DNA of 64,000 bases from Saccharothrix tamanrassetensis (GTDB lineage: Bacteria; Actinomycetota; Actinomycetes; Mycobacteriales; Pseudonocardiaceae): NCBI RefSeq assembly GCF_014203665.1, contig NZ_JACHJN010000008.1, forward strand, positions 186,001 through 250,000, written 5' to 3'. The notes below the pieces were generated by a model that saw nothing but the letters and a program-made list of their open reading frames with translations, did not search any database and was not told the DNA's origin. Shown in pieces: positions 33,491 to 42,957 of this stretch. The stretch's first letter is position 1; each line of letters begins with the position of its first letter. The position numbers were made by a program, and so were the translations under genes.

Positions 33491-33841
33491 ACCCGTGCCG
33501 ACGGGCGGGCTTCCACATACGCGGCGGCAGTCGGAGCGGCGGAGGTGGCCGTGGCGTCTGTCCGATCAGATGGCGAGCCGTTCAGGCGTAGCCGGTCTGC
33601 CACTCGTCACAGTCGTCGGGCCACGCCGTGCATGAAGGTACGCAATGCGTGCCGGTCCGCAATTGGCCGCCACGGCGAGGACCACGGCAGCGACGCGGGC
33701 CCCGATGATTTTTATGCGCCGTCACCATTCATGCTTCTTTGAGGCAGTTCCATCTTCAGGTACGCCACTTGACGAATTTCGAATAGGTCTTTGTTCGACG
33801 ACTGCTTCCCCGACCGAGTAAGCGGGCCGGTGGATGTCGGG
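33491..33841. other. Gene-free stretch
   Basis: About 350 bases between convergent genes. I see no gene and no strong hairpin. Confidence 0.4.
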
Positions 33842-35065
33842 TCAGGGTCCGTCGGGTGCGGGGCTGTGCCGGATGGTCAGCAGGGCGATGTCGTCGTCGG
33901 CGGGTTCGTGGCCGACGAGGGCGGCCATGATCAGGGCGCAGGCCGCCTCCGGGGACGCCGGGACCGCCGCCTGTCGGAGCATCTCCAGACCGCTGTCCAA
34001 GTCCGCTGTGCGGCGTTCGACCAGGCCGTCGGTGTACAGGGCGACCAGCGCACCGGGTGGCACGTCGACACCGGCGCTCCGGCGGCCGGTCTCGGCGAGG
34101 TGGTAGCCGATGGGCGGGCCGACCGGGGCGTCGACGAAGACGGTCGCCCGCCCCGGCACGGCGAGGACGGGTGGCAGGTGGCCGGCCAGGGCGAGATCCA
34201 TCCGGGAGGTCGCCGTGTCGATGACCGCGTAGGCGACGGTGGCCATGGTGTTGTTCTCGAAGTGGCTGGCCTTGCGGTCGAGCTTGCCGAGGACCACCGC
34301 CGGGTCGTGGAACTCCAGGGCGTAGGCGCGCAGCGCGCTGCGCAGGCGCCCCATGACGATCGCGGCCGGCAGCCCGTTGCCGACCACGTCGCCGATGACC
34401 AGGCCGATGCGGTGGTCGGGGAGGGTGAGGACGTCGTACCAGTCGCCGCCGACACCGCTGTCGGTGCCGGGGACGTAGCGGGCGGCCATCTCCCAGCCCT
34501 CGGCGGTGGGCAGGTGGCCGGGCAGGAGGCTGTCCTGCAACATGGCGGCGGCGGCCCGCTCGGCACGCGACCGGTACACGTGCGCCGCCATCGCCAGCCG
34601 GTCGGCCACCAGTTGCAGCAGGTCGGCCTCTTCGTCGGTGAACCGGCGGGCCGTGGTGCTGCCGACGTGCAGCACGCCGGTCAGCTCGCCCTGGGCCACC
34701 ATCGGGACGCCCAGCATGGTTCGCAGGCCCCGTTGCCACAGCAGGGGGTTGATCACGGTGGACTCGTCGACGTGGGAGAGCCGCACCGGTTCGCGGCGTT
34801 GCGCCACCCGCCCGGCGAAGCCGGTGCCCACCGGTATCCGGACGCCCTGGAAGACCTCTTCCTCCAGGCCGGAAGCCGCCCTGGCGACCAGGTGCTCGCC
34901 GCCCGCGTCGGTCAGCAGGACGGTGGCCGTGTCCACCGCGAACAGGTCGCGCACCTGCCACAGCAGCACTTGGAAGAGCTTGTCCAAGTCGAGTTCGCGC
35001 AGCGCGCTGTCGGTGACCGCCTCCAGAACCCGCAGCCGCATCCCCGAACCCTCCGGATCACTCAT
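33842..35065 (-). CDS. GAF-domain PP2C (SpoIIE/RsbU-type) phosphatase
   Basis: The 407-residue protein has an N-terminal GAF domain (about residues 15-165, including PVGTGFAGRVAQRREPVRL) and a C-terminal SpoIIE-like PP2C domain. Metal-binding blocks are visible: GGDWYDVLTLPD, LVIGDVVGNGLPAAIVMG, GHLPPVLAVPG, LYTDGLVERR and ADDDIALLTIR. Such phosphatases usually act on anti-anti-sigma factors in partner-switching pathways. A STAS protein is encoded at 41210, but the distance leaves a link unproven. The signal sensed by the GAF domain is unknown. Confidence 0.92.
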   Translation of the reverse strand: MSDPEGSGMRLRVLEAVTDSALRELDLDKLFQVLLWQVRDLFAVDTATVLLTDAGGEHLVARAASGLEEEVFQGVRIPVGTGFAGRVAQRREPVRLSHVDESTVINPLLWQRGLRTMLGVPMVAQGELTGVLHVGSTTARRFTDEEADLLQLVADRLAMAAHVYRSRAERAAAAMLQDSLLPGHLPTAEGWEMAARYVPGTDSGVGGDWYDVLTLPDHRIGLVIGDVVGNGLPAAIVMGRLRSALRAYALEFHDPAVVLGKLDRKASHFENNTMATVAYAVIDTATSRMDLALAGHLPPVLAVPGRATVFVDAPVGPPIGYHLAETGRRSAGVDVPPGALVALYTDGLVERRTADLDSGLEMLRQAAVPASPEAACALIMAALVGHEPADDDIALLTIRHSPAPDGP

Positions 35066-35967
35066 CCGCCAACCCCGTCCACGTCCTGATCATCTCCACC
35101 GAGCGGACAGCACGAGCGCGTGACGGATGCCATGTGAGCCGGCGTCGAGCGAACCACGGTACCTCGAACGAGGGTGGGTCGAGTCGGCCAGGTCCCGCAA
35201 CACGGCAACATCGCCGATTTTGTCCTGTTCGGGCGAAGACGGCGGTGCTCGCGGGAAGTCGGTCGAGGTACCGGTGGAGTTCGGGCGGTAGGCCGGGTCG
35301 TTCACACCATGCGTGCATACGGTGGAGCAGGGCTGCTACCTCGGCGGCACGCTTTCGGCTACCGCCTCGTCGACGTCGGGCCACACCGAAATGGGGCACT
35401 GGTCCGCCGAGCGGTATGTCTGTCCTCTTCAAGGAACGGTCAAAGCGCGGAGCCGTTCTTCGAGCGCGGTGCCGAGGGGTGGTCCCTGCAGATCTGATGT
35501 CCGTGGTCCATTCGGTTGCCCCGCATTTCGTCTGTGTCGTGTCGGCTTTGATGCAGGGCCAATACAGGCAGAGTTGTCACGATCAGTATACATTCACCGG
35601 GATAAATCCAATGTAGACGGTAAGATCGCGCGGACCGGGGCGGGAGGAGTCCGCGCCGATAGGCCAACTCGGTGATCGCGTGTTGCGCCGGCCGAAGGAG
35701 TCCGCGTGCGACCTCGTGCGAGACGGGCGTTTCGACGCCCGCGCCGCCGGTCGAGCGCGCCGTGATCACGCCGATCTTCCGCACTCGCCTGGTTCTTGAC
35801 ACATCCCTCACATTCTGGCCAGCATGGCTTAGGGGGTCAGCGTCAATCCGTGGGGGATCGAGCCGAATCACCAGGCGCGCCAAGCAATTACCCGTCACGA
35901 GGAATAGACGGGCGGTCGTGCCGGCCATCACCCATGCCGCGAGCTGACGGATGATGAGGGGGCTTCG
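35066..35967. other. Long gene-free stretch upstream of the giant oxidase
   Basis: About 900 bases with low coding character in all frames. It includes comparatively A+T-rich patches near 35575-35630 and a TTGACA at 35796-35801 that could be part of a promoter for the gene at 35968. Confidence 0.4.
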
Positions 35968-38900
35968 ATGAACGCTGCGTTCACGGATCTCAGCACGGTG
36001 GTCGTGACACTGGCCGTCGTGCTGGTCATGCTCGTCCGGGTCAGACGACGGCCACGCCCGCTGCTGAAAGCGCTGCTGGGCGTGGCCGTCGGTCTCTGGG
36101 TCGCCGCCGCCGGCGTGTCCATGTGGCTGGTGGGTGAGGCGACCGCGGAACGGTTGCCCGCGGCTCCCGGGAACCCGTGCGCGACCGGCCAGACGCCGAA
36201 GGCGTTCGCCGTGTCGCTGATCAACGTCCCGATCTTCCTCAACCGCTTCGGCGACGTGGTGCCCGAGGGGCGCATGTACGTGCTGGACGAGAACATCGCC
36301 ACCGTCCGCGCGAACTTCGCCAACGCCGCCGACCCGTCACGGGCCGACGAGAACGACCTGATCGAACCGCTGGCGGTGCGGGTGAACCAGGGCGACTGCG
36401 TCGAGGTCCGATTCACCAACCGGCTCAACGAACCGGCGCCCTCGTTCAACCGCGACGCCTCGATCTTCACGCTGCCGGGCGAGACGCTGCGCGCACCCGG
36501 CGCGCACACCCCGAACCCGCGCGAGTTCGCGCCCGCCGCGACCCGGCCGGACAACGACTTCGACCCCGCCACCGCGCCGCACGCGTCCATGCACTTCGAC
36601 GGCCTGGACTACGACGTGACCGGTTCGGACGGCACGGTGGTCGGCAACAACCCCGACTCCACCGCCGCTCCCGGCCAGAGCACGACCTACCGGCTGTTCG
36701 CGCAGGCCGAGGGCGAGTTCCAGTTCAAGGACGGCGCGGACTTCTCGTCCCAGCAGACCCGCCCGGTCGACAACGACGGCTCGGTGCGCTTCATCGGCTC
36801 GCACTCGTTCGGCGCGTTCGGCGCCATCGTGGTCGAGCCGCCCGGCGCCACCTGGGTGGACCAGCGCACCGGCGGTCCGCTGTCGTCCGGCACCCGCGCG
36901 GTCGTCAAGCAGCCGAACCTGCCCGACTTCCGCGAGCACGTGCTGTTCATGCACGACGAGGTGGAGGCCGAGCCGGGCATCCTGACCCGCTTGTGCCGCA
37001 ACGGGTCCGAGGACGACGAAGGCGGCAACGAGTGCGTCGAGCCCACCGCGGCGCAGCTGGCCAAGCTCACCGAGGGCACGCTGCCCGGGCTGGGCGGCGG
37101 GGACGCCGACGCGCTGGTCAACGACGAGGTGCCGGTGAAGCTGGAGTGGTTCGCGTTCAACTACCGCTCCGAGCCGGGGTTCAACCGCGAGGAGGTCGAC
37201 TGCCCGGCCGCGGTGCGCGGCGGGCAGGGCTTCGACGCGGCGGCCTGCATCGGCGAGGAGACCTCGCTGTCCTCGTGGGCCTACGGCGATCCCGGCGGCG
37301 GTGACCTGGTGTTCGCCAACTACCGGGGTGAGCCGATGCAGATCCGGCTGCTGCACCCGGCCGAGTTCGAGACCCACACCTTCCACTGGCACGTCAACCG
37401 CTGGCCGTTCGACCCGAAGGACGAGGGCGGCCTGGCCGCGGTCAGCAACCCGGCCCACCGCACCACGACCACCAACCTGCTGGACGTGCAGGCCGTTTCG
37501 CCGGGCGCGCACTACGGGCTGGTGGCCCAGGGCGGCGCCGGCTCGGGACACCTGGACAAGCCGGCCACCTTCGGCGACATCATCTTCCACTGCCACCTGT
37601 ACCCGCACTTCGCCACCGGCATGTGGGGGCTCAACCGCACCCTGGACAAGCGGGAGACGGGCACCCGCACCAACCCCGACGGCACGCCGATCCCGGCGCT
37701 GCTGCCGCTGGAGGACTTCGACTACCAGCCCGCGGCGGCGGGCAGGCAGGACCCGCCGAACCCGGCCGCGGCCGCGCCGGGCTACCCGCACTTCGTGCCG
37801 GGCGCGTTCGGCTACAAGGCCCCCAAGCCACCGCTGGGCGTGTCCAGCCGGTCCGCCGCGGGCACGTTCCCGCCCACCGCGCTGGAGAAGGCGGCGGCCG
37901 ACCCGAACGCACAGGTCGCCGGCGGGTTCTTCCAGGACCCGTGCCCGGCCGGGCGGCCGACGAAGACCTTCGACGTCGCGGCCGTGGAGATCAGCCAGCC
38001 CTACCACCCCGACCTCGGCTGGCGGAACCCGCAGTCACGGGTGTACGTGTTGCAAGAGGACAAACAGGCGGTGCTGAGCGGGCTGAAACCCGAGCCGTTC
38101 GCACCCATCCTGAACGTCGGCGACTGCGTCGTGTACAACCTGACCAACGAGCTGCCGGAGCAGTTCGGCGGCACGGTGTTCGACCGGGCGCAGGTGACCA
38201 ACGAGGTCGGCCTGCACCAGCACATGGTCCAGTTCGACGTGCTGTCCTCGGACGGCGCGGCCAACGGGTGGAACTACGACCAGGGCGCCGACACCGGCCA
38301 GACCATCACCTACCGCAACTTCGTGCACGAGAACACGTCGACCAACTCGTTCCACGACCACTTCTTCCCCAACGTGCACCAGGACAACGGCCTGTTCGGC
38401 GGGGCGAGCATCCACCCGCCCGGCTGCACGGCGGGCTACCCCAGGACGTCCGACCCCATCGGCGTGCCCAAGGTGGGTACCGTCTTCGACCTGGAGTGCC
38501 AACCGACCACGGACTACCGGGGCAACCCCACCGACGGCCGGGACTACCGCAACTTCTCGATGTTCGTCGAGGACCACGTGCCGATGTTCCGGCCGAACGA
38601 CCCGAACTCGACCAACGACGACCAGTTCGTCACCCCCGAGGGCGTGCCGATCTTCCCGGCGAAGTTCCCGTCCAGCACCGACGACCAGGGGGTGATGGGC
38701 ATCAACTACCGGCTGGAGCCGTTCGAGCACCGGCGCGGCTCCGACCCGGCCAACCTGTTCGACATCGGCGCGCACCAGGTGCCCTACACACCACGGCTGC
38801 GGGCGAACGCGGGCGACCTGGTCAAGTTCCGGCTCTTCCAGCTCTCCCAGGAGGAATCGCACGGGTTCACCCTCGACCGGTTCCGGTGGAAGCACGAACC

Positions 38901-40560
38901 GCGCGACGCCGAGTCGAACGTCGTCCAGGCACAGCACATAGGGATGCTGGAGTCGTTCGAGGCGGAGGTGCCGCTGAACGACGTGCTCGCCGACTACCAG
39001 CACCCCTCGCTGTTCCGGGAGTACATGTACCACTACACGGGAGCGGACGACTGGTTCCTGGGCACGTGGGGCACGCTGGAGGCGTCCGGCTGCCGCAAAC
39101 CGCCCAAGTCGGGCTGGAACCTGCGCGCCCTGGCGGACAACCCGGGCGGTGAGTGCCCGCAACGCCTCGCCGCCGAGCAACCGAAGCCCGCTCTCGCCGA
39201 CTTCCCGGACCCCTGTCCGTCGACCGCGCCGGTGAAGCAGTTCACGGTGGCGGCGATCAACCACGACATCCGCTACAACCAGGCGGGCGACCACGACCCG
39301 AACGGCCTGATGTACGCGCTCGAAGCGGACGTCCCCGCGATCCGCGCGGGCACGAAGGCGGCCGAGCCGCTGGTGATCCGCGGCAACTCGGGCGACTGCG
39401 TCGAGGTGACGCTGAAGAACCAGCTCGACCCGGCGAAGATGCAACCGCACTGCCACGAGGCGATCGAACCGGGGCAGCTCGGCTTCAAGCAGGGTGTGCT
39501 GACCTACCCGGCGTGCCTGGACCAGCCGCCGCGCAACGAGGCGAACGTGCCGGGCTTCCAGCCGTTCCCGGTGGGCGCCAGGGTGTCGCTGCGTCCGCAG
39601 CTGGTCGACCACGCCGAGGCGTCGGCGGGGTCCAACATCGGCGGCAACCCGGACAGCACGGTGGCGCCCGGCGGTCAGCTCACCTACCGGTGGTACCTGC
39701 CGCAGGACCTCACCGGAATGGCGCTGCTGGAGGACCGCGGGGACGTGCAGAACCACCTGCACCACGGGCTGTACGGGGCGCTGGTCATCGAACCGGCCGG
39801 GTCCTCCTACCTCCACCCGGCCACCGGGCAGCCGCTGACCAGCGGCGCGCAGGCGGTGATCACGCACCCGACCCAGCCGGACTTCCGGGAGAACATCGTG
39901 CTGCTCAACAGCGACCTGTCGCTGTTCCGGTCCGACGGGCAACCGGTGCCGGACAACTTCGACCTGGTCACGACACCCGGCCGGGAGGCCGACGACCCGG
40001 AGGACCAAGGGGAGTTCTCCGTCAACTACCGCAACGAGCCGTGGTCGCACCGCTTCGCCCACAACCGGAACATCACCGAGATCTTCAGTTCCGCGGTGCA
40101 CGGAGACCCGTCCACGCCGCTGTTCCAGGCGTACGCGGGCGACAAGACGGTGTTCCGGGTGGCGCAGGCCGTGGGCGACTCCCGGTCGACGAGTTTCGCC
40201 CTGCACGGCCACCTCTGGCGCCGCGCGCCCCTGGACCCGCAGTCCCAGCTGGCGGCCAACCAGGGGCAGTTCAACCCCGGCGTGGTCTACGACGTCGTGC
40301 TCGACCCGGCGGTGATCGGCGGCGCGGGCGGACGTCGTGCGGTGCCGGGCGACTACCTCTACCGGTCCAACACCCTGTCCCGACACCTGACGGGTGGGCA
40401 GTGGGGCCTGTTCCGGGTGCACGGGGCCCGGCAGGCCGGGCTGATCCCGCTGCCGGACCACCCGGTGGGGCCCGCGTCGGTGCCGGGCGGTCCGGCGAGG
40501 CTGCCCGACGCCCGGATGCCCAACCGGTCGGCCGTGGTCGAGCGGCGGAGGTCGCGGTGA
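35968..40560 (+). CDS. Giant three-module multicopper oxidase (MnxG/ceruloplasmin-like)
   Basis: The 1530-residue protein has two N-terminal membrane helices (TVVVTLAVVLVMLV and LLGVAVGLWVAAAGVSMWLV) and then three repeated cupredoxin modules outside the membrane. Module 1 (about 70-580) carries HTFHWHVNRW near residue 470 and HCHLYPH near 541. Module 2 (about 620-1050) has LHQHMVQFDV near 750 and FHDHFFPNVHQD near 796. Module 3 (about 1095-1505) has NHLHHGLYG near 1263. Six cupredoxin domains are typical of ceruloplasmin and the Mn(II) oxidase MnxG. Metal oxidation is a reasonable guess. ATG 35968 has GAGGGGG six bases upstream. The FixH-like gene follows with a four-base overlap. Confidence 0.85.
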   Translation: MNAAFTDLSTVVVTLAVVLVMLVRVRRRPRPLLKALLGVAVGLWVAAAGVSMWLVGEATAERLPAAPGNPCATGQTPKAFAVSLINVPIFLNRFGDVVPEGRMYVLDENIATVRANFANAADPSRADENDLIEPLAVRVNQGDCVEVRFTNRLNEPAPSFNRDASIFTLPGETLRAPGAHTPNPREFAPAATRPDNDFDPATAPHASMHFDGLDYDVTGSDGTVVGNNPDSTAAPGQSTTYRLFAQAEGEFQFKDGADFSSQQTRPVDNDGSVRFIGSHSFGAFGAIVVEPPGATWVDQRTGGPLSSGTRAVVKQPNLPDFREHVLFMHDEVEAEPGILTRLCRNGSEDDEGGNECVEPTAAQLAKLTEGTLPGLGGGDADALVNDEVPVKLEWFAFNYRSEPGFNREEVDCPAAVRGGQGFDAAACIGEETSLSSWAYGDPGGGDLVFANYRGEPMQIRLLHPAEFETHTFHWHVNRWPFDPKDEGGLAAVSNPAHRTTTTNLLDVQAVSPGAHYGLVAQGGAGSGHLDKPATFGDIIFHCHLYPHFATGMWGLNRTLDKRETGTRTNPDGTPIPALLPLEDFDYQPAAAGRQDPPNPAAAAPGYPHFVPGAFGYKAPKPPLGVSSRSAAGTFPPTALEKAAADPNAQVAGGFFQDPCPAGRPTKTFDVAAVEISQPYHPDLGWRNPQSRVYVLQEDKQAVLSGLKPEPFAPILNVGDCVVYNLTNELPEQFGGTVFDRAQVTNEVGLHQHMVQFDVLSSDGAANGWNYDQGADTGQTITYRNFVHENTSTNSFHDHFFPNVHQDNGLFGGASIHPPGCTAGYPRTSDPIGVPKVGTVFDLECQPTTDYRGNPTDGRDYRNFSMFVEDHVPMFRPNDPNSTNDDQFVTPEGVPIFPAKFPSSTDDQGVMGINYRLEPFEHRRGSDPANLFDIGAHQVPYTPRLRANAGDLVKFRLFQLSQEESHGFTLDRFRWKHEPRDAESNVVQAQHIGMLESFEAEVPLNDVLADYQHPSLFREYMYHYTGADDWFLGTWGTLEASGCRKPPKSGWNLRALADNPGGECPQRLAAEQPKPALADFPDPCPSTAPVKQFTVAAINHDIRYNQAGDHDPNGLMYALEADVPAIRAGTKAAEPLVIRGNSGDCVEVTLKNQLDPAKMQPHCHEAIEPGQLGFKQGVLTYPACLDQPPRNEANVPGFQPFPVGARVSLRPQLVDHAEASAGSNIGGNPDSTVAPGGQLTYRWYLPQDLTGMALLEDRGDVQNHLHHGLYGALVIEPAGSSYLHPATGQPLTSGAQAVITHPTQPDFRENIVLLNSDLSLFRSDGQPVPDNFDLVTTPGREADDPEDQGEFSVNYRNEPWSHRFAHNRNITEIFSSAVHGDPSTPLFQAYAGDKTVFRVAQAVGDSRSTSFALHGHLWRRAPLDPQSQLAANQGQFNPGVVYDVVLDPAVIGGAGGRRAVPGDYLYRSNTLSRHLTGGQWGLFRVHGARQAGLIPLPDHPVGPASVPGGPARLPDARMPNRSAVVERRRSR

Positions 40561-41066
40561 CCGGCGGCAGGGGCAGCCGGCCCGCCGGCACGGACCGGAG
40601 CCAGTTCTGGCGGGGCGCGGTGCTGGGACTGTGCATCGGGGTCACGCTGGCCTTGGTGCTGGGCATGGTGGCGTTCGTCGCGACCCGGCCCACGGCCCCG
40701 CTCGCGGCGGCGGGCACACCCACGCCCACGCAGCAGGCCGGCGGCCCGGTCCAGGCGTCGATCGACATCACCGCCGAGCACCTGGGCAACCTCAAGGTGG
40801 CGATCGAGGCGCAGGTGAGCGCCCCCGGTTCGTACGACCCGATCACCAAGGGGCAGGTGGTGGCCTACACCGACATGGTGGCGATGCCGATGATGCACCG
40901 GCAGGGTCCCATCGTGATGGCGGAGGTGGCCGGGCGTCCGGGGGTGTACCAGGGGCAGGCGAACGTGGACATGGTCGGCGAGTACAACGTGACCGTGGAG
41001 GTGAAGCAGCCGATGGCGGCGAAGGCCGACCGGCGGATCGACGTGCAGTCGGTCAGTCCCCAGTAG
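40557..41066 (+). CDS. FixH/YtkA-like membrane-anchored protein
   Basis: The 169-residue protein has one membrane helix (AVLGLCIGVTLALVLGMVAF) and an external beta-sandwich with YTDMVAMPMMHRQGPIVM and YQGQANVDMVGEYNVTVEV, as in FixH/YtkA-like domains. The Met/His-rich segment could bind copper. GTG 40557 overlaps the stop of the giant oxidase gene, so the two are made together. It may deliver copper to the oxidase or help it fold (inference). Confidence 0.8.
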   Translation: MTGGRGSRPAGTDRSQFWRGAVLGLCIGVTLALVLGMVAFVATRPTAPLAAAGTPTPTQQAGGPVQASIDITAEHLGNLKVAIEAQVSAPGSYDPITKGQVVAYTDMVAMPMMHRQGPIVMAEVAGRPGVYQGQANVDMVGEYNVTVEVKQPMAAKADRRIDVQSVSPQ

Positions 41067-41086
41067 GTCCCGCGTGCGCGGTAGGT

Positions 41087-41124
41087 CCCGCGTCCTCCTC
41101 GTCCTCGGACGAGGAGGACGCGGG
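41087..41124. terminator. Strong bidirectional terminator hairpin
   Basis: 18-base arms (41087-41104 and 41107-41124) pair perfectly with a 2-base centre; the arm starts CCCGCGTCCTCCTCGTCC. It lies between the convergent FixH-like and STAS genes. Confidence 0.8.
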
Positions 41125-41209
41125 CCGACCGGCGTCCGGAGGGTGCTCGCGCAAGCCGTGACGGGTGAGCGGGATGGCCGGCTCCGGTCCGGTGAATCGT
41201 CCGGCGCCC

Positions 41210-41602
41210 TCAGGAGGAGGTGTCGGCGATCGCCTCGGGAAGGCTCGGGTACAGCCGCAGCAGTCGATCGAGGGTGGCGGCCCGCAACGCCCGTAGCGGG
41301 CTGCGCGCGGGGGCCACCACACGCAGTGGAGTGCCTTGACGGACACCGAGCTGGTGGTACTCCACCAGCAGCGCCATACCGGCCGAGGCGAAGAAGTCGA
41401 CCGCGGTCAGGTCGGCCACCACCGGGACTTTGCCGTCCGCCGCGGCCTCGGCGAACGCCGCGGCCAGTTGTTCGCGCACTACCGGCGCCGTGGCCGCATC
41501 CACGTCGCCGGACATACTCACGACGATCACGTCGCCTCGCCGCTCGCGTCGTATCCGCAACGGTTCGTCCTGCTGGCCTTGCTGCTCCTGACCGGTCGAC
41601 AC
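41210..41602 (-). CDS. STAS-domain anti-anti-sigma factor
   Basis: About 130 residues with a SpoIIAA-like STAS fold: VIVVSMSGDVDAATAPVVRE, ADLTAVDFFASAGMALLVEY and a C-terminal helix. The Ser in FFASAGMA is the usual phosphorylation site. It should be controlled by a kinase/phosphatase pair and bind an anti-sigma factor. The start is uncertain: GTG 41602 is close to GGGAGG (only two bases). The GAF-PP2C phosphatase at 33842 is one candidate partner. Confidence 0.85.
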   Translation of the reverse strand: MSTGQEQQGQQDEPLRIRRERRGDVIVVSMSGDVDAATAPVVREQLAAAFAEAAADGKVPVVADLTAVDFFASAGMALLVEYHQLGVRQGTPLRVVAPARSPLRALRAATLDRLLRLYPSLPEAIADTSS

Positions 41603-42957
41603 ACGGCCTCCCAGATTCGGTTTACAGACGGTGGCGATGCAGCCGAAGCTGCCGCCTTGTACCGAACCTTCCACCTTTCGCAGGCAGAAGCCACTACCGG
41701 TGTGCCGCTCGAAGAGTCCTCCTCCGGTGCGTTCGAGGACGCTCTGACCCGCATCCCGGGACGCACCGGCGGGTCGCGCGCCACCACGTCGAGGCGCCAC
41801 TGCACCCGAACCGACGAACATCCGCCGTGTAAAGCGTGCGCGGGCGGGGTATGTCAGACCCGCCGGATTCTGCGCAGAGCACGGCAGGACCGTCCTTCGG
41901 GTGGTCCGGCCAGGTTCGACGCGGTGTGTTGAACAACCAGCGCGCGCGCTCCGGCCTGGTAGCGCGGTGCGGATTGGAGCGCGCAGTGTGACTCGCTCCG
42001 ATCCGCACCGCGCGCCCTGGCCGCCACGACCCGTGGGCAGCCCGTTCGCCTCGGCGAGATCCGGTTCCGAGGCGGCTCCACGTCATCGGCCAGGCTCGCC
42101 GTGGCAGGGCGGCATCTTCGGAACCGTTGTCACGGTTTTGCCCGCAGCGATCGGTGACCTGCCGCAGCTCCGCGTCCAGCCGGTCGGTGCCGCGCTCGGC
42201 GTCCAAGTAGTGCTCGACCAGCTCGGCGGGTACCCAGTGGACAGTGCCGGTGAACCCTCCAGTGGCCAGCGTGAGCCAAGTGATCGAGAGCGTGCGGCAA
42301 GCATGTTCGGAATCCGTGGTCGGGCTACCGCGAACGCCTCACGTTGGTTTGAAACATCTGCGACGAGTAAATTTCCAGACTGGCCGAAAAACGTCATCGG
42401 ATTGCGCCGCGTGCCGGCCCGTCGACCGGTTCGATGCACCTCGGCGCGCGTGGAACGGGCCGGGTCGTCGGACGCCGGCGGTCGCCGACAACGTCGTCGC
42501 CGAGCGTGACGATCACATTTTCCGGTGACGTTAGGCCGTTTGCTTCGGACCAGCTTCGCTGTTCGGGCTAAGTGGTTCGGTGATGACCGAGAACACATCC
42601 TGGCTCGGCGACTCATGGCGGACATGACTGCAGGTGGGTGACGTGCACCCCAACCCGGTGACGGAAAGTGACAGGCTGGTCCGGTGATCCGACCATCATG
42701 CGCCAAGCGCGGCTTTCGTACCCTGCGATGATCCGCCGGATGGGTGAGAGTCTTGATCACTCAGGGTAGACAACACTCCGAGTGGAACGTCTCTGCGGAC
42801 GCAGGCGGATGAGCGGATGAAGGGTGTTCTCCTGTCTTCGGGACCGTTTGTCCGAAAGACTCCGACAAGTGCCCGAACGTGTACTATCTGGCCCGGACAA
42901 GTGCGGTGCGCCACACACCGGTGTACGTGCTACCGATGAGCATTGGGGGATGCTTAA
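41603..42957. other. Long gene-free boundary region left of the biosynthetic cluster
   Basis: About 1.35 kb without a supported gene, between the STAS gene and the AraC-type regulator. It contains the long hairpin at 41962-42013. One minus-strand frame near 42100-42320 reads WLTLATGGFTGTVHWVPAE and then VEHYLDAERGTDRLDAELRQ, which looks protein-like but has no good start and runs into unlikely sequence. It could be a decayed gene. Confidence 0.4.
41962..42013. repeat. 20-bp inverted repeat forming a long hairpin
   Basis: The arms 41962-41981 and 41994-42013 are 20 bases each with one mismatch and a 12-base loop; the arm starts GCGCGGTGCGGAT. No gene ends just beside it. Confidence 0.6.

Noticed and set aside
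35796..35801. TTGACA as a promoter -35 box for the giant oxidase
   Set aside because: No convincing -10 box at the right distance, so I did not list it as a promoter.
35440..35931. 163-residue minus-strand frame in the 35 kb gap
   Set aside because: No ribosome site, no recognisable fold and weak codon bias; treated as non-coding.
38035..40461. Long minus-strand open frame inside the giant oxidase gene
   Set aside because: Antisense shadow of a gene with clear copper motifs; composition is Val/Arg/Gly-rich with no domain.
42083..42760. Overlapping frames on both strands in the cluster boundary region
   Set aside because: Arg/Pro/Ser-rich sequences typical of random high-GC frames; no domain or start site.
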